From Baylisascaris procyonis (lineage: Eukaryota; Nematoda; Chromadorea; Rhabditida; Ascarididae): 64,000 nucleotides of DNA. This document shows positions 1 to 11,164 of the stretch, piece by piece; the stretch's first letter is position 1, and each line of letters starts with the position of its first letter. Both the position numbers and the translations under genes were made by a program. The stretch is taken from positions 462,501 to 526,500 of the forward strand of contig JAZARR010000070.1 of the NCBI GenBank assembly GCA_037389465.1, written 5' to 3'. Below the pieces are notes generated by a model. That model was not told where the DNA came from. It was given only the letters and a program-made list of their open reading frames with translations, and did not search any database.

Positions 1-415
1 TGTTTCATATATAATACTATTAGAAAAGATTATTAAGTAGATTCTTATATAATGATATAAATTTTTGCTTTGATTTCTTTTTTTTTTGTTTTATTATTAT
101 ATATATTTTTGTTATTTTATTATGTTATAAATTCGTGCTAGAATAATGTGTTATATGTTATTGTATAATGTATAAATGTGTTATATATAATTTATTTGTT
201 ATATTTTATTACAAAAAATTTTGTGTTATAATGGTATAAAATACCGAAATACGCAATATATAAAAATTATTCAAATAGAATTCGATGAACTTCGAATATA
301 TTATGCGCACTATAATAGCTATATATGATTTACTAAAAGAGATAAGGAGCATTTAATTAAATTTTTTGGATTGACATTAAATTTGAATAAACGTTAGCTT
401 TTTGTCGGGAGCAAG

Positions 416-440
416 TTCCTGAACTTCGGGAACTTCTGAA
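416..440. promoter_or_regulatory. Heat-shock-element-like TTC/GAA cluster
   Basis: The sequence holds alternating TTC and GAA triplets: TTCCTGAA at 416-423, TTCGGGAA at 425-432, then TTCTGAA at 434-440. Two of these are proper TTCnnGAA dyads as bound by HSF trimers. The spacing between dyads is one base short of the ideal 5-bp register. No promoter is identified next to it, so function is a guess. Confidence 0.25.
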
Positions 441-563
441 CTTTGTGCTGCAACTTGTATATTCTTCAAAAAAAAAAAATGCTCTCGAATAGTGCATGAG
501 ATGGCATTGTGCTGTCACTTATTTCACTTTTCGTTCAATTCCATACATTGTTGTGATGTGTGC

Positions 564-728
564 AACGGTGCGCACCGTTCTTCGAGGTCACGTCACTATC
601 GCATCTGATGCATCAGCAAACGTGTTGACGTCATCTCGTTGCTCATATCTGATGCATTGCTGAAGTGTGGAAGTCGATGTTCAAGTGGGATTGACGTCGG
701 TTTAGTCTAAAGATGCAGTGATGACGTC
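564..728. promoter_or_regulatory. Cluster of palindromes and CRE-like TGACGTC sites
   Basis: Within 165 bp there are three perfect palindromes: 16 bp at 564-579 (AACGGTGCGCACCGTT), 12 bp at 605-616 (CTGATGCATCAG) and the canonical CRE TGACGTCA at 626-633. Further TGACGTC half-plus sites lie at 692-698 and 722-728, with TCACGTCA at 588-595. Local GC content is above the surrounding AT-rich DNA. CREB/ATF-type bZIP proteins bind TGACGTCA. Which gene this would serve is unknown; the nearest recognised start is 4.3 kb downstream. Confidence 0.35.
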
Positions 729-3306
729 TAGAGGAACGATTCTATTTTCTGTTGGCTTCCCGAGTTGAAGTTGCTGCATGAAGTGGCCACTCTATTATGG
801 CTGTTGATTAATACGACGGTCCTATCACTAAGGAGGGACCGACCGCACGCAGCGTTATCCGACGATTATGCACACATCGATTTGCGATTCAAATTGCGCC
901 TTTAATCACAATGAAAGATGTATATACTATGAAATGTGACTGAAATATTTTCCTATCATTTTGTTGCTAAATTCAACAGTATTTTTAATTTTTATTGAAA
1001 CAATTGAAATAAGCAGAAATTGCAAAGATACAAATGAATTTCGTCAATCCATATTGACAGATTGTCGCCTGAATTATAGATTCGGGGATGTGTGAGTTCT
1101 TATTTATGCTCTATTGCACAGGTACGTCGACGAGCTGTCCAATTGGGCGTTTTGTAAATTCGTTTCATTGAATTTCCTTGTCGTTTCGTATATGGCTGCA
1201 TTTCATTCTATTCGATTCGAATTCGACAGTATTTGCTGCATTCTGTAGATTCCACTCTCTTTCGTCGAATATCGTCCTATTTTTTATTGTTCGTTGTGTT
1301 TCGCTCTTCGAATGCAGTTTCTGTTTGCAATGTTTTTTTTTTTGGGGGGGGGGGAACACCTGTAAAAAATCTTGTACAAAATATGCTTGAACTTTGACCC
1401 CATATGAGACACATTTAAGGCTAACAAATCGGCATCCCTATTTGGTGATCGATGTGGAACACTAAGAAACAAGGTGATATAGGCATAGGTTACAGTAAGT
1501 TCTATGGAGTTACAGTAAGTACACCGAATATGTTGTCAGTAATGTTGTCAACGTTCTTTACATGTCCTAATCGCAACTATGAACATATTGCGCGAAACGG
1601 TGATGCAGAAATTATTTGAACTTTTAGAACAGCATGGTCGATACCGCACTCCTTTTCATTCCTCTCTCAAACTCCATTGAATGCATTGCACGGTTTTACT
1701 TTATTATGCATGCCTCACCTATTAGACTTGTATGTTTACTCGACCTAGATATTAGCTCCGAGCTGGAGTCCGGAGTCGAATAGCAATAATTGGGCTACGG
1801 AGCTCAACGTTTGATCACTACTTACTAGTGAACGGCGTGAGTTGTGTTATGTAGAGGGGGGAGATGGAGGGAGTGGTATGTCACAGTGCAATCCAGTTTT
1901 TGTATTTTGTCGTTGTTGGCCGTGTGCGCATTGCATTGCTCGCATTCTTGTGTGCATTCTTTGCGCACAGCTCCTTACCGCCTTCGTAGACACACATCTT
2001 TTCTTTTTTTTTCGATTCTTGTCACCGACCCGTTGCACTCTCGTACCTGTTTCACCTGTTTCCTCTCAGTCATCACACGCACATACCTTTGATTATTATG
2101 AAGGGTTTTAATTTGTCAATACCATCATATTTGTGCGTTATTCGATCATCGTTTTATAGATGATAATTTTCAAATGTTTAGTAATTGTTGAATAGTTTTC
2201 TTTTTTTTTAGCTCTTATATACTAAATAAAAGAGAGTGTCAAATTTAAGGTGATAATATCTTCACTTATAATGAGCAAAATTTATTTTTTATAATCGAAT
2301 TTAATTAAAGAATGCTTTCGTAGAGGTAAAAAGTTACTCCTAAACTAATGACTAGTAATACTTTTAGGTGATCGCCAAACTTATAGGTCTTTAGTACTTC
2401 CGGTTTTTTAGTTCGTTTCAATATATGTTTCATGGTAGAATATGCTATATTTGAGCTGTCACTAATGGATTATAGAGCACGCCTTAATAGTTATTCTGCG
2501 AATTGTTATTGCTTCTTTGGATGATGTTTAACTGAGTAAATACCCCTTATATAATCTCGGAAAAGACAGCTATATTTTATAGATTGACCAAATATATGAA
2601 TTGATTAGATGGACCAGAGAGGTGCAGTTTTCTGATTTCCGATACTTTTCCTGGCATTGTGGTTTCCGGTCGCGTTCCGATCTCACCATTTCTTTTATTC
2701 CTATGGGACTTCTCTACTTTCCGTCTTTTTTCCGTTTCCGGTTCTTTCTAAGATTCCGCTTTTTATTCATTTATTTGCCTAGTTAATTCTAATTCGTCTT
2801 TGCAGTGCGCATATTGATGAGACGAGTAAACGATTGACTATGAAATACCTGTTATAATCAGATCAGTTTGAATTGCATAACATATTCAGTCTACTGTGCA
2901 AATTTGAAAAGGTGTTGTCAATTAGAGTGACTTCCGGTGATACTAAATTTATTGACAAGGAAGTGGAATAACCTGTTATATGGCAGCTCAATTGTTATTT
3001 TCCTATTTATGCGCCATACTACTCCAGTTAGGGTATGTGTAAATTGTTGAATGCTTCATAACAGTTGAGCCTTGCACCCTGTCTTGCCTATATCGTCTAG
3101 TAAATTCAATGAAAAAGCAATATGGGAAGTGAGTGGATTTGCTTCGTTGTATGAATTTGGTGGATTGGAACCACTCTATGATTGGAGTGAGGTGAATCGA
3201 TCCTCCAATTTGACGGGTTTTTTCTTTTACTGGATTTATGAATTTTTTCTTTGAATATTATCTAAATATTTTATATAGTGACCACACCTTGAAAGATGAT
3301 ACCGAT

Positions 3307-3311
<5 letters not shown>

Positions 3312-3370
<59 letters not shown>
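3312..3370. repeat. (TA)n microsatellite
   Basis: Uninterrupted alternating T and A for about 59 bp. It is one of seven similar tracts in the first 17 kb. Confidence 0.95.
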
Positions 3371-3373
<3 letters not shown>

Positions 3374-4491
3374 TGCCTATAAAATTTTTTGAATATATTA
3401 GACAGTATAGGCTATCATATTGTCTCATAGGTATGACGGTATGTGAACCGAATAGTTACACTAGATGCGTCATCGCTGATGTGAAATGTTCTATTGCTTT
3501 TTTCTTGGACGCCATTTGCTTTGTGGAACAGTTGGGCAATACATCCTAGCGCTATTCAGTTAATACTGTTACGAAATTTTAGTGTGATTCTCAAAATGAA
3601 GGGCAGCCAAATTTATGGTTGAAGTTGGTGTTGGCCAAAATTTAAGCATCATCAGATTTGAATAGTGGCCAGATCTTGTGCTTCGTCTGATTTTGAATGC
3701 TGGGCAGATTTTAAACTTTACCAGGTTTTCGGGGACTTAAATTTACTCCTCTTTTTTGACATGCACTTTGCAAAGCCCATCCCTTTAACTTTAACCATCA
3801 TTTTCCATTTCTCTATACTCTTTTATCAAACAATGGAATATATAATAATATTACATGCTTCTTTCATTTCACCTGTACAAGTTTTCGTTGATAACCTTTC
3901 ATTTGAAATTGATCGTATTTTTTCATCTTCAATTTAAGCTTAAGAACGCAATGATTATCTTAATTCTATTTATGATGTCTCGAAAAGAAATTCAACTGAA
4001 TATTCAATGATCTACGATAGATTCGGCAAAGTTTGAAGCCTAAGGATGCTTTATTGTTTAGCCATTAGTTTCGTACTATTTGAGAGGATTCTTCAGAGTG
4101 ATCTATTTTATTTTATTAATCTTTATGCCTAACGGTAATATTTTTTGAGATGTAATTATATGCTATTTGAGCGAATCATCTATTGTCCCTTATCAGTCTG
4201 TAATCACGTCTCTATTAAAATAGTAACCACACTCGTTCACTCATCATCACTATATCCCCTTGTTGTAATATTGTTCACATTTATTTGTTCATCGATAAAT
4301 ATAGTATGATATTCGTTATGCTATGCCTTCATTTATTCAAATATATGTAAATATTGCTTCAATTGCATACTTTTAGGGTAAATATTATGATCGAAGTATT
4401 TTATGCCCAGTAAAAATATATATATGTACACATTTATCAAGGAGTAAAAAGTATGCCCAGTAAAAAAAATATATGTATATATTCATTTATG

Positions 4492-4494
<3 letters not shown>

Positions 4495-4550
<56 letters not shown>
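4495..4550. repeat. (TA)n microsatellite
   Basis: Uninterrupted TA dinucleotides, about 56 bp, preceded by two spaced copies of ATGCCCAGTAAAAA (about 4404 and 4453). Confidence 0.95.
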
Positions 4551-4553
<3 letters not shown>

Positions 4554-4571
4554 TTATGCCCTTATATATAT

Positions 4572-4622
4572 ATCTCCATGAACGTCAGTACCTTTATATT
4601 TAAAAATTCCCCGTAGTCTCCT

Positions 4623-4677
<55 letters not shown>

Positions 4678-4730
4678 CAAGGAGACTACGGGGAATTTTT
4701 AAATATAAAGGTACTGACGTTCATGGAGAT
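4572..4730. repeat. Perfect 57-bp inverted repeat with a (TA)n spacer
   Basis: The left arm (4572-4628) and right arm (4674-4730) are exact reverse complements over 57 bp. The 45-bp spacer is almost pure TA, so the whole 159 bp could fold into one hairpin. A diverged third copy of the right-arm region lies inverted at about 4830-4895, beyond another TA tract. The layout suggests a small palindromic or MITE-like element at a TA target. A long-hairpin RNA locus or an assembly foldback at the TA tract are the alternatives. Confidence 0.85.
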
Positions 4731-4755
4731 GTAAATTACCTCAGTGCAATCCATA

Positions 4756-4758
<3 letters not shown>

Positions 4759-4821
<63 letters not shown>
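4759..4821. repeat. (TA)n microsatellite between inverted copies
   Basis: About 62 bp of TA. The flanks ATCCATATACTATA on the left and TATAGTATATGGAT on the right are inverted copies of each other. Together with 4674-4758 and 4830-4895 they form a second, imperfect inverted repeat nested beside the 57-bp one. Confidence 0.9.
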
Positions 4822-4825
<4 letters not shown>

Positions 4826-5056
4826 TGCATGTATAGTATATGGATTGGATCAAGATTATTTACATCTCTACGAACGTTTCTCAGTAGCGTTATATTTGAC
4901 TTTTGAATAACGATAGAAAATGCATTAAAATGGTGAACTATCGTTTGTTTCTTTGAATTGTTTCAACGAGATTTATAATATATTTAAAAAAAAATTTTTT
5001 TTTTATTTTTCAGTTGACCATCGCCCTCAATCTTTCTGGAAATCGTGTCAGGCAGA

Positions 5057-7762
5057 ATGTATAGTTCGGGAAGTACACGAACTTCGCCACAAATCACCAC
5101 CTTTGATGCGTTTACACTACGTACCTGTGCGACAACATCAAACTGTATTCGAGGTGCTGTAATTGCACCACCACCACCATATGCAATCGCAAGTACGATG
5201 AATAGTGCGCTAATACCTCCACCACCATATTCGGCAACAATACGAGATATTGATAGCGATGTGGTTGGTATTATCAATGAGGCTAGAGGAGTTCGTATTA
5301 GCGACGATGATGACGATGAATCGAACGAAAAAGTAAATTTTAGCCTTATTTTAATATCTATTAAATTAATTCATGAAACTTATTTTTATAGTGTTTTTAT
5401 ATTTATATTTATATTTATATTTTCATTTACATTTATATAAATTTATGTTTATGTTTATTTTTATATTATTTACATTTACATTTATGTTTATATTTATTAC
5501 CTTTATCTATATTTATATTTATATTTAGTGGTCATTCGTATTGTCTAGTTGAAAACATTTTCGTCGGAGATCTTTCACTTTGCTGCACATTGCAGCTGTA
5601 TTTCTTTTCCACTCTCCATTCGTCCAAGTTTTTCTTAGATAGTAAAGGAACGGCTATGTATTGCATAAATTTGACCATATATTGCAACAAATAAGCCACG
5701 CTTTATACAGCCAAAAAATTAGACTAAAACTTTTTCTTTACTAAAATTTCCGCTTTAAAAATAAGCCAGTTCTGGTGAAGTTGATTACTTTCAATAAGCT
5801 ATAATATCGCAAATTTATCGAAATGAACCACTCTTTGTTGAAGTAAATATTAGATGTTGAGTTTTTTTGTGGTAAAGAAAAATTTTTGATATATATATAT
5901 ATATATATCTTTTTAAATAAATATTTAAATATGTAGTATATATGTATATGTAAGTAACAAATTTAAATGTAACTTTTTTCAAAAAGTGATCACTTTTTTC
6001 CATAGCACTGTTTATTATAGACGATAATGATTTATTGCAGCCACTGGATCTGTCAGTGAAGAAAAGTCAGGCTTCGTGTGCAGCGTCATGCTCATCTCCT
6101 CCACCTTCCACACAGTCTCGACCGTCTGTAATACGCAACGGCTATGGTATGGCCTTATTTCTTGCGTTTCATAACTGCATTTTCATAGATCTTTCTGATC
6201 ATAAAAATTTCACGGCATCTTTACTATTGACATTAAATTGTGAGTAGTCAGAATTGACTGAGGATACGTTTTATATAATGGTTTATTTTTTTGGTTTTTT
6301 GGTTTCACTTTATTTTGATGTGCTATTTATTTCGAATTCGTTAAATGTAATAAAGAATTATATAAATTAAGTGTATTGTAGCCGGTCGTCATACGGATAT
6401 GCGTCGTTCGGCATCATCGGTAACGTCGCGACCAACGCCGGAGCCTGATGTTTCGGAGCATTTTCGACGATCGTTGAGTGGTAAATGGCCTCGGAGACAA
6501 GTGAATCACGCTCATTACACTCCTCTACAGACCGATAAGGATAAATTTCTCAACGGTTTGTTGATTTATTCAATGTATTCGTTTTATTATTATTAAATAG
6601 TGGTCTTTCTTTAAATAAATATATAGAAAGGTATTAGGTGATACCATTTAGTTTAATTAGCTTACTTGCTGATATTGGTCGGTCTTGCTGTTTTACAAGA
6701 TGGCTCATTGCCTTTGAATTTTTGTATTTGAAATTATTTTAGCTGCCATTTTTTCAGTTTCTTTTTTATTTTTGAGTGAAGCATTCTACTTTATGATATA
6801 AAGGTGTCATTACAATTGAAAAGGAGTTGTGATTTTCTCGTTCGACAATTGATTGTAATTTTTATTTCGCTTAATTGATTTATTTTAAGGTTTGAGCAAT
6901 AATCGCAAAGGTTTACAATGTTTGCCGTTGAATGCACGACGAAGTCCACCCTCAGGTGCTAGCCCACCTCAACATATTGTTGTCAACAATTCAGGAATTG
7001 AAAGTTAGTTCTTATTGTCGTCTTAATATTTTTTATATGGTTTTATTTTAATAGTAATGTTTTTTGCTGCCTCTATTTCAATATATCTTGGCTCATTTCT
7101 AGTTGGGATTTTATTCGATGCGGCCAAGAATTTTCGCTAGAGAAAGTAGACGCTTCAGCATCTAACAAAGTTTTTTGTAACAGAAAGTGTTATACGAGGA
7201 GAGACCTGAAGTAACACCTCATTCGACGACCATCTAGGTATATTCCGATCGTTTCTTTTTTTGGAAGATATTAATAATGATGACGTCATAAATGATCATA
7301 TCCGTCACCGTGATACTATATGGCATTTCATATTCGATGACGTCATCTCTGTATTTTAGTGACCAATAATAATCATTTGAATTTCGCCCAAAGCACATTT
7401 TCCATGCATATCATGTCATCAAAAATTTTCTATTTCTTTGGGAAAAATATTTCTAAAAAAATTGTTCCATTCTAAGCGCAAAAATTACCATTCACATTCT
7501 TTAATTTTTGAGATGTGCTGTTGTAATTGTGGGTTTTTCTTTGAAACAATATTATTTATTGTTGCGTTATTTTTATTGTTTTCAAATTTTTAAACTATCC
7601 TTTCAGGGACGATTCTTCCAGGATAACTATAATCCATAAAAGTAAATTAATTTATAGTAGTAAGATTGCTGTTTATTTTCAGTTGAAGATCATTTTCGGA
7701 AAGCACTCGGAGCTGAAGCCTATGAATTACTTCGAAGAAGTCGTCAAACAAATCTCGCTTAA
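5057..7762 (+). CDS. Vestigial-like 4 / Tgi-type TEAD-binding transcription cofactor
   Basis: Five exons: 5057-5332, 6041-6146, 6382-6555, 6890-7003 and 7683-7762. They join in frame to 249 aa. Two Tondu (TDU) motifs mark the family: VSEHFRRSLSGKW at residues 151-163 and IEDHFRKALG at 224-233. These are the TEAD/Scalloped-binding segments of VGLL4 and Drosophila Tgi, which compete with YAP/Yorkie and repress growth genes in the nucleus. Two PPPPY motifs (residues 38-42 and 54-58) are WW-domain ligands, as in Tgi. PLDLS at 93-97 fits the PxDLS CtBP-binding motif, and an acidic run lies near residue 82. The start is the first ATG after the acceptor at 5011-5013; an in-frame TGA at 5015 excludes upstream coding, so that acceptor serves a 5' UTR or spliced leader. 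Exons 3 and 4 are both phase 1-1 and can be skipped in frame. The protein ends 16 residues after TDU2. Confidence 0.9.
5390..5530 (+). repeat. Degenerate TTTATA-type low-complexity repeat
   Basis: Imperfect ATTTAT/TTTACA hexamers fill about 140 bp of the first intron of the VGLL4-like gene. I see no exon or motif in it. Confidence 0.8.
5889..5910. repeat. Short (TA)n tract
   Basis: About 22 bp of TA inside intron 1 of the VGLL4-like gene, about 130 bp before the exon 2 acceptor. Confidence 0.8.
7281..7345. promoter_or_regulatory. Pair of perfect CRE palindromes in intron 4 of the VGLL4-like gene
   Basis: TGACGTCA occurs at 7281-7288 and again at 7338-7345, 57 bp apart, both preceded by GA and followed by T. 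An eight-base palindrome twice within 65 bp is not expected in such AT-rich sequence. A bZIP-bound intronic enhancer is an inference from the motif alone. Confidence 0.35.
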
Positions 7763-10199
7763 ATGGTCGCCAATTCATCCGATATTTTTATGGATCGCCT
7801 TCAACGTTCCTCATAATTTCTTCTATGTGAGAAAGACAAAAAGGAGGAAAGGGTGGTAAATGATCCCTTCATAGAGCTCTCTATATGATATTCGATCGCT
7901 AGCTGATCTGATGAAATAGACTATGAAAAATTCGTTTATTATTATGCCGTTTTCTGATTCGTTCATTCGCTATTCTTGATTTTCGCTTTTTTTTTCGTTG
8001 AAAACTATCGATTTTTCGGCCAAATATTGCGATGAATGATTAGCTGATGTTGTTTCAAATTATACGGAAATGTCCTACTTCTAAAACATCATTTTCGCCG
8101 TAAATTGTCATAGTGTTTTTATTTCTTTTTGCCCAAATTTTTTTAAAAAAAGTTTTTTGGGAAATTGAATATTTTCGAAAGAATTTTCTCGGGGTTTTTG
8201 CAAAAATTTCACTCATTTTTATGCTTGAAATTGTGGATTTTTATCAATCCGCCGATGGGGAGCAATGATAGTCGTTGACTAGGAAGTTTTGCTAAAAATT
8301 TTTTTTTCTGGAGTTGTATTTTGGCTTAACTTTCTAAAATTCTTTTCAACGTTTCTTTGAGCGCTTTGGTTTTTATGTCATCGCTAGGGAAATAGCGAAT
8401 TTTTCAATGGACTGAAAAAGTTTAAGATTTCCCATTTGTAAGATTATGATTCCAGCATTGAATTGTATCTATTTGAGAATATGTTACTCATGTCATTGTT
8501 ATTATTGGCTGTGATCTGGGCTCTCTGTTGCTTCTAAGATTTACCTTTAATGCTGGAATTTGGGAAAATTGGAAAAATTTCCCACCTGGGGAAAAATATT
8601 ATTGATATCATATTTCACATTGCAACCTCATTTTGAATAGTAACGATTTTGGGAGAACATTTTGGGGATCCCATAGTGGGTTGATTTTGTTTTAAATTAA
8701 TTTCCTCAGCAATTGTATATGTATAATGTGTCTCTATGTTTATGCATTTATTTTTTCTTTTCATTGTCCAGTATCGGAGTTTATTGGTCACTTTTATCAC
8801 CTCCAATTTGTTTCACCATCTTGTTAGAACGCATTTCTACAAGTATTTCCATCCCTAGATATGTTCTTTTGATGCATTATTATTGTTTTCTGAAAGCAGA
8901 TTAATTATGAACTGTGGAGTAGTCGTTGTTTCCTTTTTTATATTCGTAAATAATTAAGAAATTCGACATTATATTATTTAAACCGCTAATACTGCTAGTG
9001 GAAATCATTTATAATAAAAAAGGTAACGTCTGCATGGTACTTAAGTGAAAAAAATCAGTCTTTATGATTTTTATTATCTATATTTCAGGCTTTTCCTAAA
9101 TTATTTCATAAAAGGTTTTAATTCGATGTATCTGCGAGTTTTTATGTGGATAGTTTCATTGTGAATTGATGCTTGATGACAGCTATCTGTCTGTATTTTT
9201 AGACGAGAGTCTAAAAATTGAAAGAATATTGTGATTCTTAAGCTCCGATATTATGCCGGTGACCTGCAATGTCTCAGTTCACTTATTATATTTCATACGT
9301 TTATTATTCTTAACAATATTTTTTTGGAAATGATGAATTTTATTGATTTTTCAGCGTTTTTTGCCTGAATTATTTCCGTTGAAAAATTCCAAAAAAGAGA
9401 AATTAAAAGGAATTTCGGAATCGTTTATCAAAGAATATTTTATAAACTTTATATGGATTCTATTATTGGCCAGTTTACTTTATTATTCAAATAATTTTAC
9501 TCTTCTACATTTCATATGCAAATTTTTTATTAATATGTAAATAAAATATTTGCAGTATTTGAAAGAAGAAAATTTCTTATATCGAAGTATAAGCTAGCGT
9601 ATGCTATCTATTTTTTTCTTTCTTTTTTTTCTGTATAATTTCATTCTTTGAATTAGAAAGTTGCATTTCTATTTGTGTGTAAATTACTATTGTTCTCTCT
9701 TTCTGTGCTTTAAAAATTTTTATTTCTAAATATGAATTTCAAGTAGTTTTTATGAGGGTCTCAGTGGGGATTTTATACAAATATAAGCCAAAAACATTTT
9801 ATGCAAACGTTTATGGATATTATCGATATGAATGCAGTATAGTGGATATGATTGCTAAAAATATAATTAGAAACCTTTGGGCGAGTATTTGTACGGAATG
9901 ATTTTCATCATTGAAAACCCTTGAATTTATTCCACTATTTAAGTTATATCTTATTTGCTATTAAGATAGCCAAATCGTCTCTTGTTTTCTTTTGTACTAT
10001 GTGAATTTTCGCTTGTGGAATTTGTGTTGGAAATTTGTTGTAGCGTTAGCGTTGAAGAAGTGTTAAATATACTCGTAGTAAATCCGTATCAACCATCCTA
10101 TTTAGTCACTAATGAATCTGAAGTCTTACCACATATATTGTCGGCTTAAAGTAGGATAATGTCTATTGCTAACGAAATAGATATGGACGATAATTTCAG
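7763..10199. other. Intergenic / 3' UTR of the VGLL4-like gene, no gene seen
   Basis: AT-rich sequence follows the VGLL4-like stop codon. T-rich runs from 7763 to about 8620 are compatible with a long 3' UTR. The clearest AATAAA hexamer I noted is at 9013-9018, which would be a far poly(A) site. A 65-codon open frame at 9343-9540 has an acceptor-like TTTTCAG in front but no recognisable content, and I do not call it. Confidence 0.5.
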
Positions 10200-10434
10200 A
10201 TGAGGGGACCTGAATTACGGCAATATGAAGTACGAACGCAACCGAGAACGATGGTGGTAAGCCTTAGCTTCGCAACCGAAAATAAGCTGATAAATGGATA
10301 GCCGTGCAGTAATTGGATATGGAAGGCGTGCCGAGCAAACTATTTCCGCTTGCGAGCCATGGTTACGTAATGGACACATCGCCAATTCATCTTACAAGGA
10401 CGCATTCATCTGGAACAAGTCTCTTTAAGTGCCA
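10200..10434 (+). other. Putative 5' UTR exon with two overlapping small ORFs
   Basis: An acceptor (AATTTCAG, ending 10199) and a donor (GTAAGT at 10435) bound 235 nt that are richer in GC than their surroundings. An ATG lies directly after the acceptor and opens a 33-codon frame (10200-10301). A second frame of 44 codons (10294-10428) starts inside the end of the first. Another donor, GTAAGC, occurs at 10257. Joining either donor to the exon at 11114 gives no fusion with the acetyltransferase frame; from 10257 a TAG follows at 11147. I read it as a possible trans-spliced leader exon of the acetyltransferase gene with uORFs, or a small unrelated gene. Confidence 0.35.
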
Positions 10435-11164
10435 GTAAGTCTGTTTCGTCATTGTTTTATTTATTTTTTTCCAACAGTATTCATTCGTATTTAGTATAGC
10501 TTGGATGTTTCTGTAGAAATTTATAAATAAATATTTGTTTGGATTAAAAATGGTGAAATACAAAGATTTTTTTGCATATTTGAATGATGTATTTGCAAAA
10601 ATTTGCATATTTCAAAATATTGCACTAAAGACTCGAAAAATCCTTCAATTGAAGAGAGTTTTTAACATAGATCCTTGGCGATTGATTATATTCACTTCAA
10701 GGGTAACATTGAGTTTCGATTCTTGTGAGTAGAACTTTGCAATAGTAAACTACTATGAGAACTTGAACTTCCGCAAAATATGATTGCCAAAAAAAAGATT
10801 TAGTGGGGAAGAAAGAGTCTCTCATTTCAAGCCAATATAGGAAATGCAAACTCTTGAAAATCGATGCAATTATTTAGTGCAGATATCGTAAAATTATTCG
10901 ATTGGGGGGGGGGAAGGAGGGCATTGGGCTAAAGTAAGAAAGAAAATGAGTTGCTAAATTTCAGAAATTTTACTTCTCTATGCTTCTTTTTAAGTTACCC
11001 CAACTGAAACTTTATTTAATAAGAACAAATTAATCTTAGTAGTGAAATGTCTGTTTGCAGCTTACTCAGGTACACTGTAAAACAATTACGATTGCAGTGA
11101 TATTGAATTTCAGGAAAAGGCATCCACCTCGAAAAGCTCAGCGGCCTAGAAGGTGCAATCGAAG

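Larger units (their letters stand above)
1..4494. other. Non-coding stretch, no gene recognised
   Basis: I see no exon chain or recognisable protein here. The ORFs present (the longest about 90 codons) are low-complexity, rich in Phe, Cys and Ser, and lack coding character. The stretch holds a heat-shock-element-like motif near 416-440, a palindrome and TGACGTC cluster at 564-728, a T-run to G-run junction near 1329-1353, a duplicated GTTACAGTAAGT at about 1490 and 1509, and a TA microsatellite at 3312-3370. It could be upstream regulatory DNA of the VGLL4-like gene that starts at 5057, or an intron of a gene outside the window. Confidence 0.5.

Noticed and set aside
1842..2111. 89-codon open frame rich in Cys and Phe
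   Set aside because: No splice sites that fit, low-complexity composition and no recognisable domain.
5045..5056. GTG upstream of the chosen VGLL4-like start
   Set aside because: GTG is not a usual start in nematodes, and the ATG twelve bases on is available.
9343..9540. 65-codon open frame after a TTTTCAG
   Set aside because: No ATG at the start, no partner exon and no recognisable sequence.
10550..10732. ATG-initiated open frame ending near a GTGAGT donor
   Set aside because: AT-rich, Lys/Phe/Ile-biased translation without any family resemblance. It cannot be joined in frame with the acetyltransferase exons in a way that adds known motifs.
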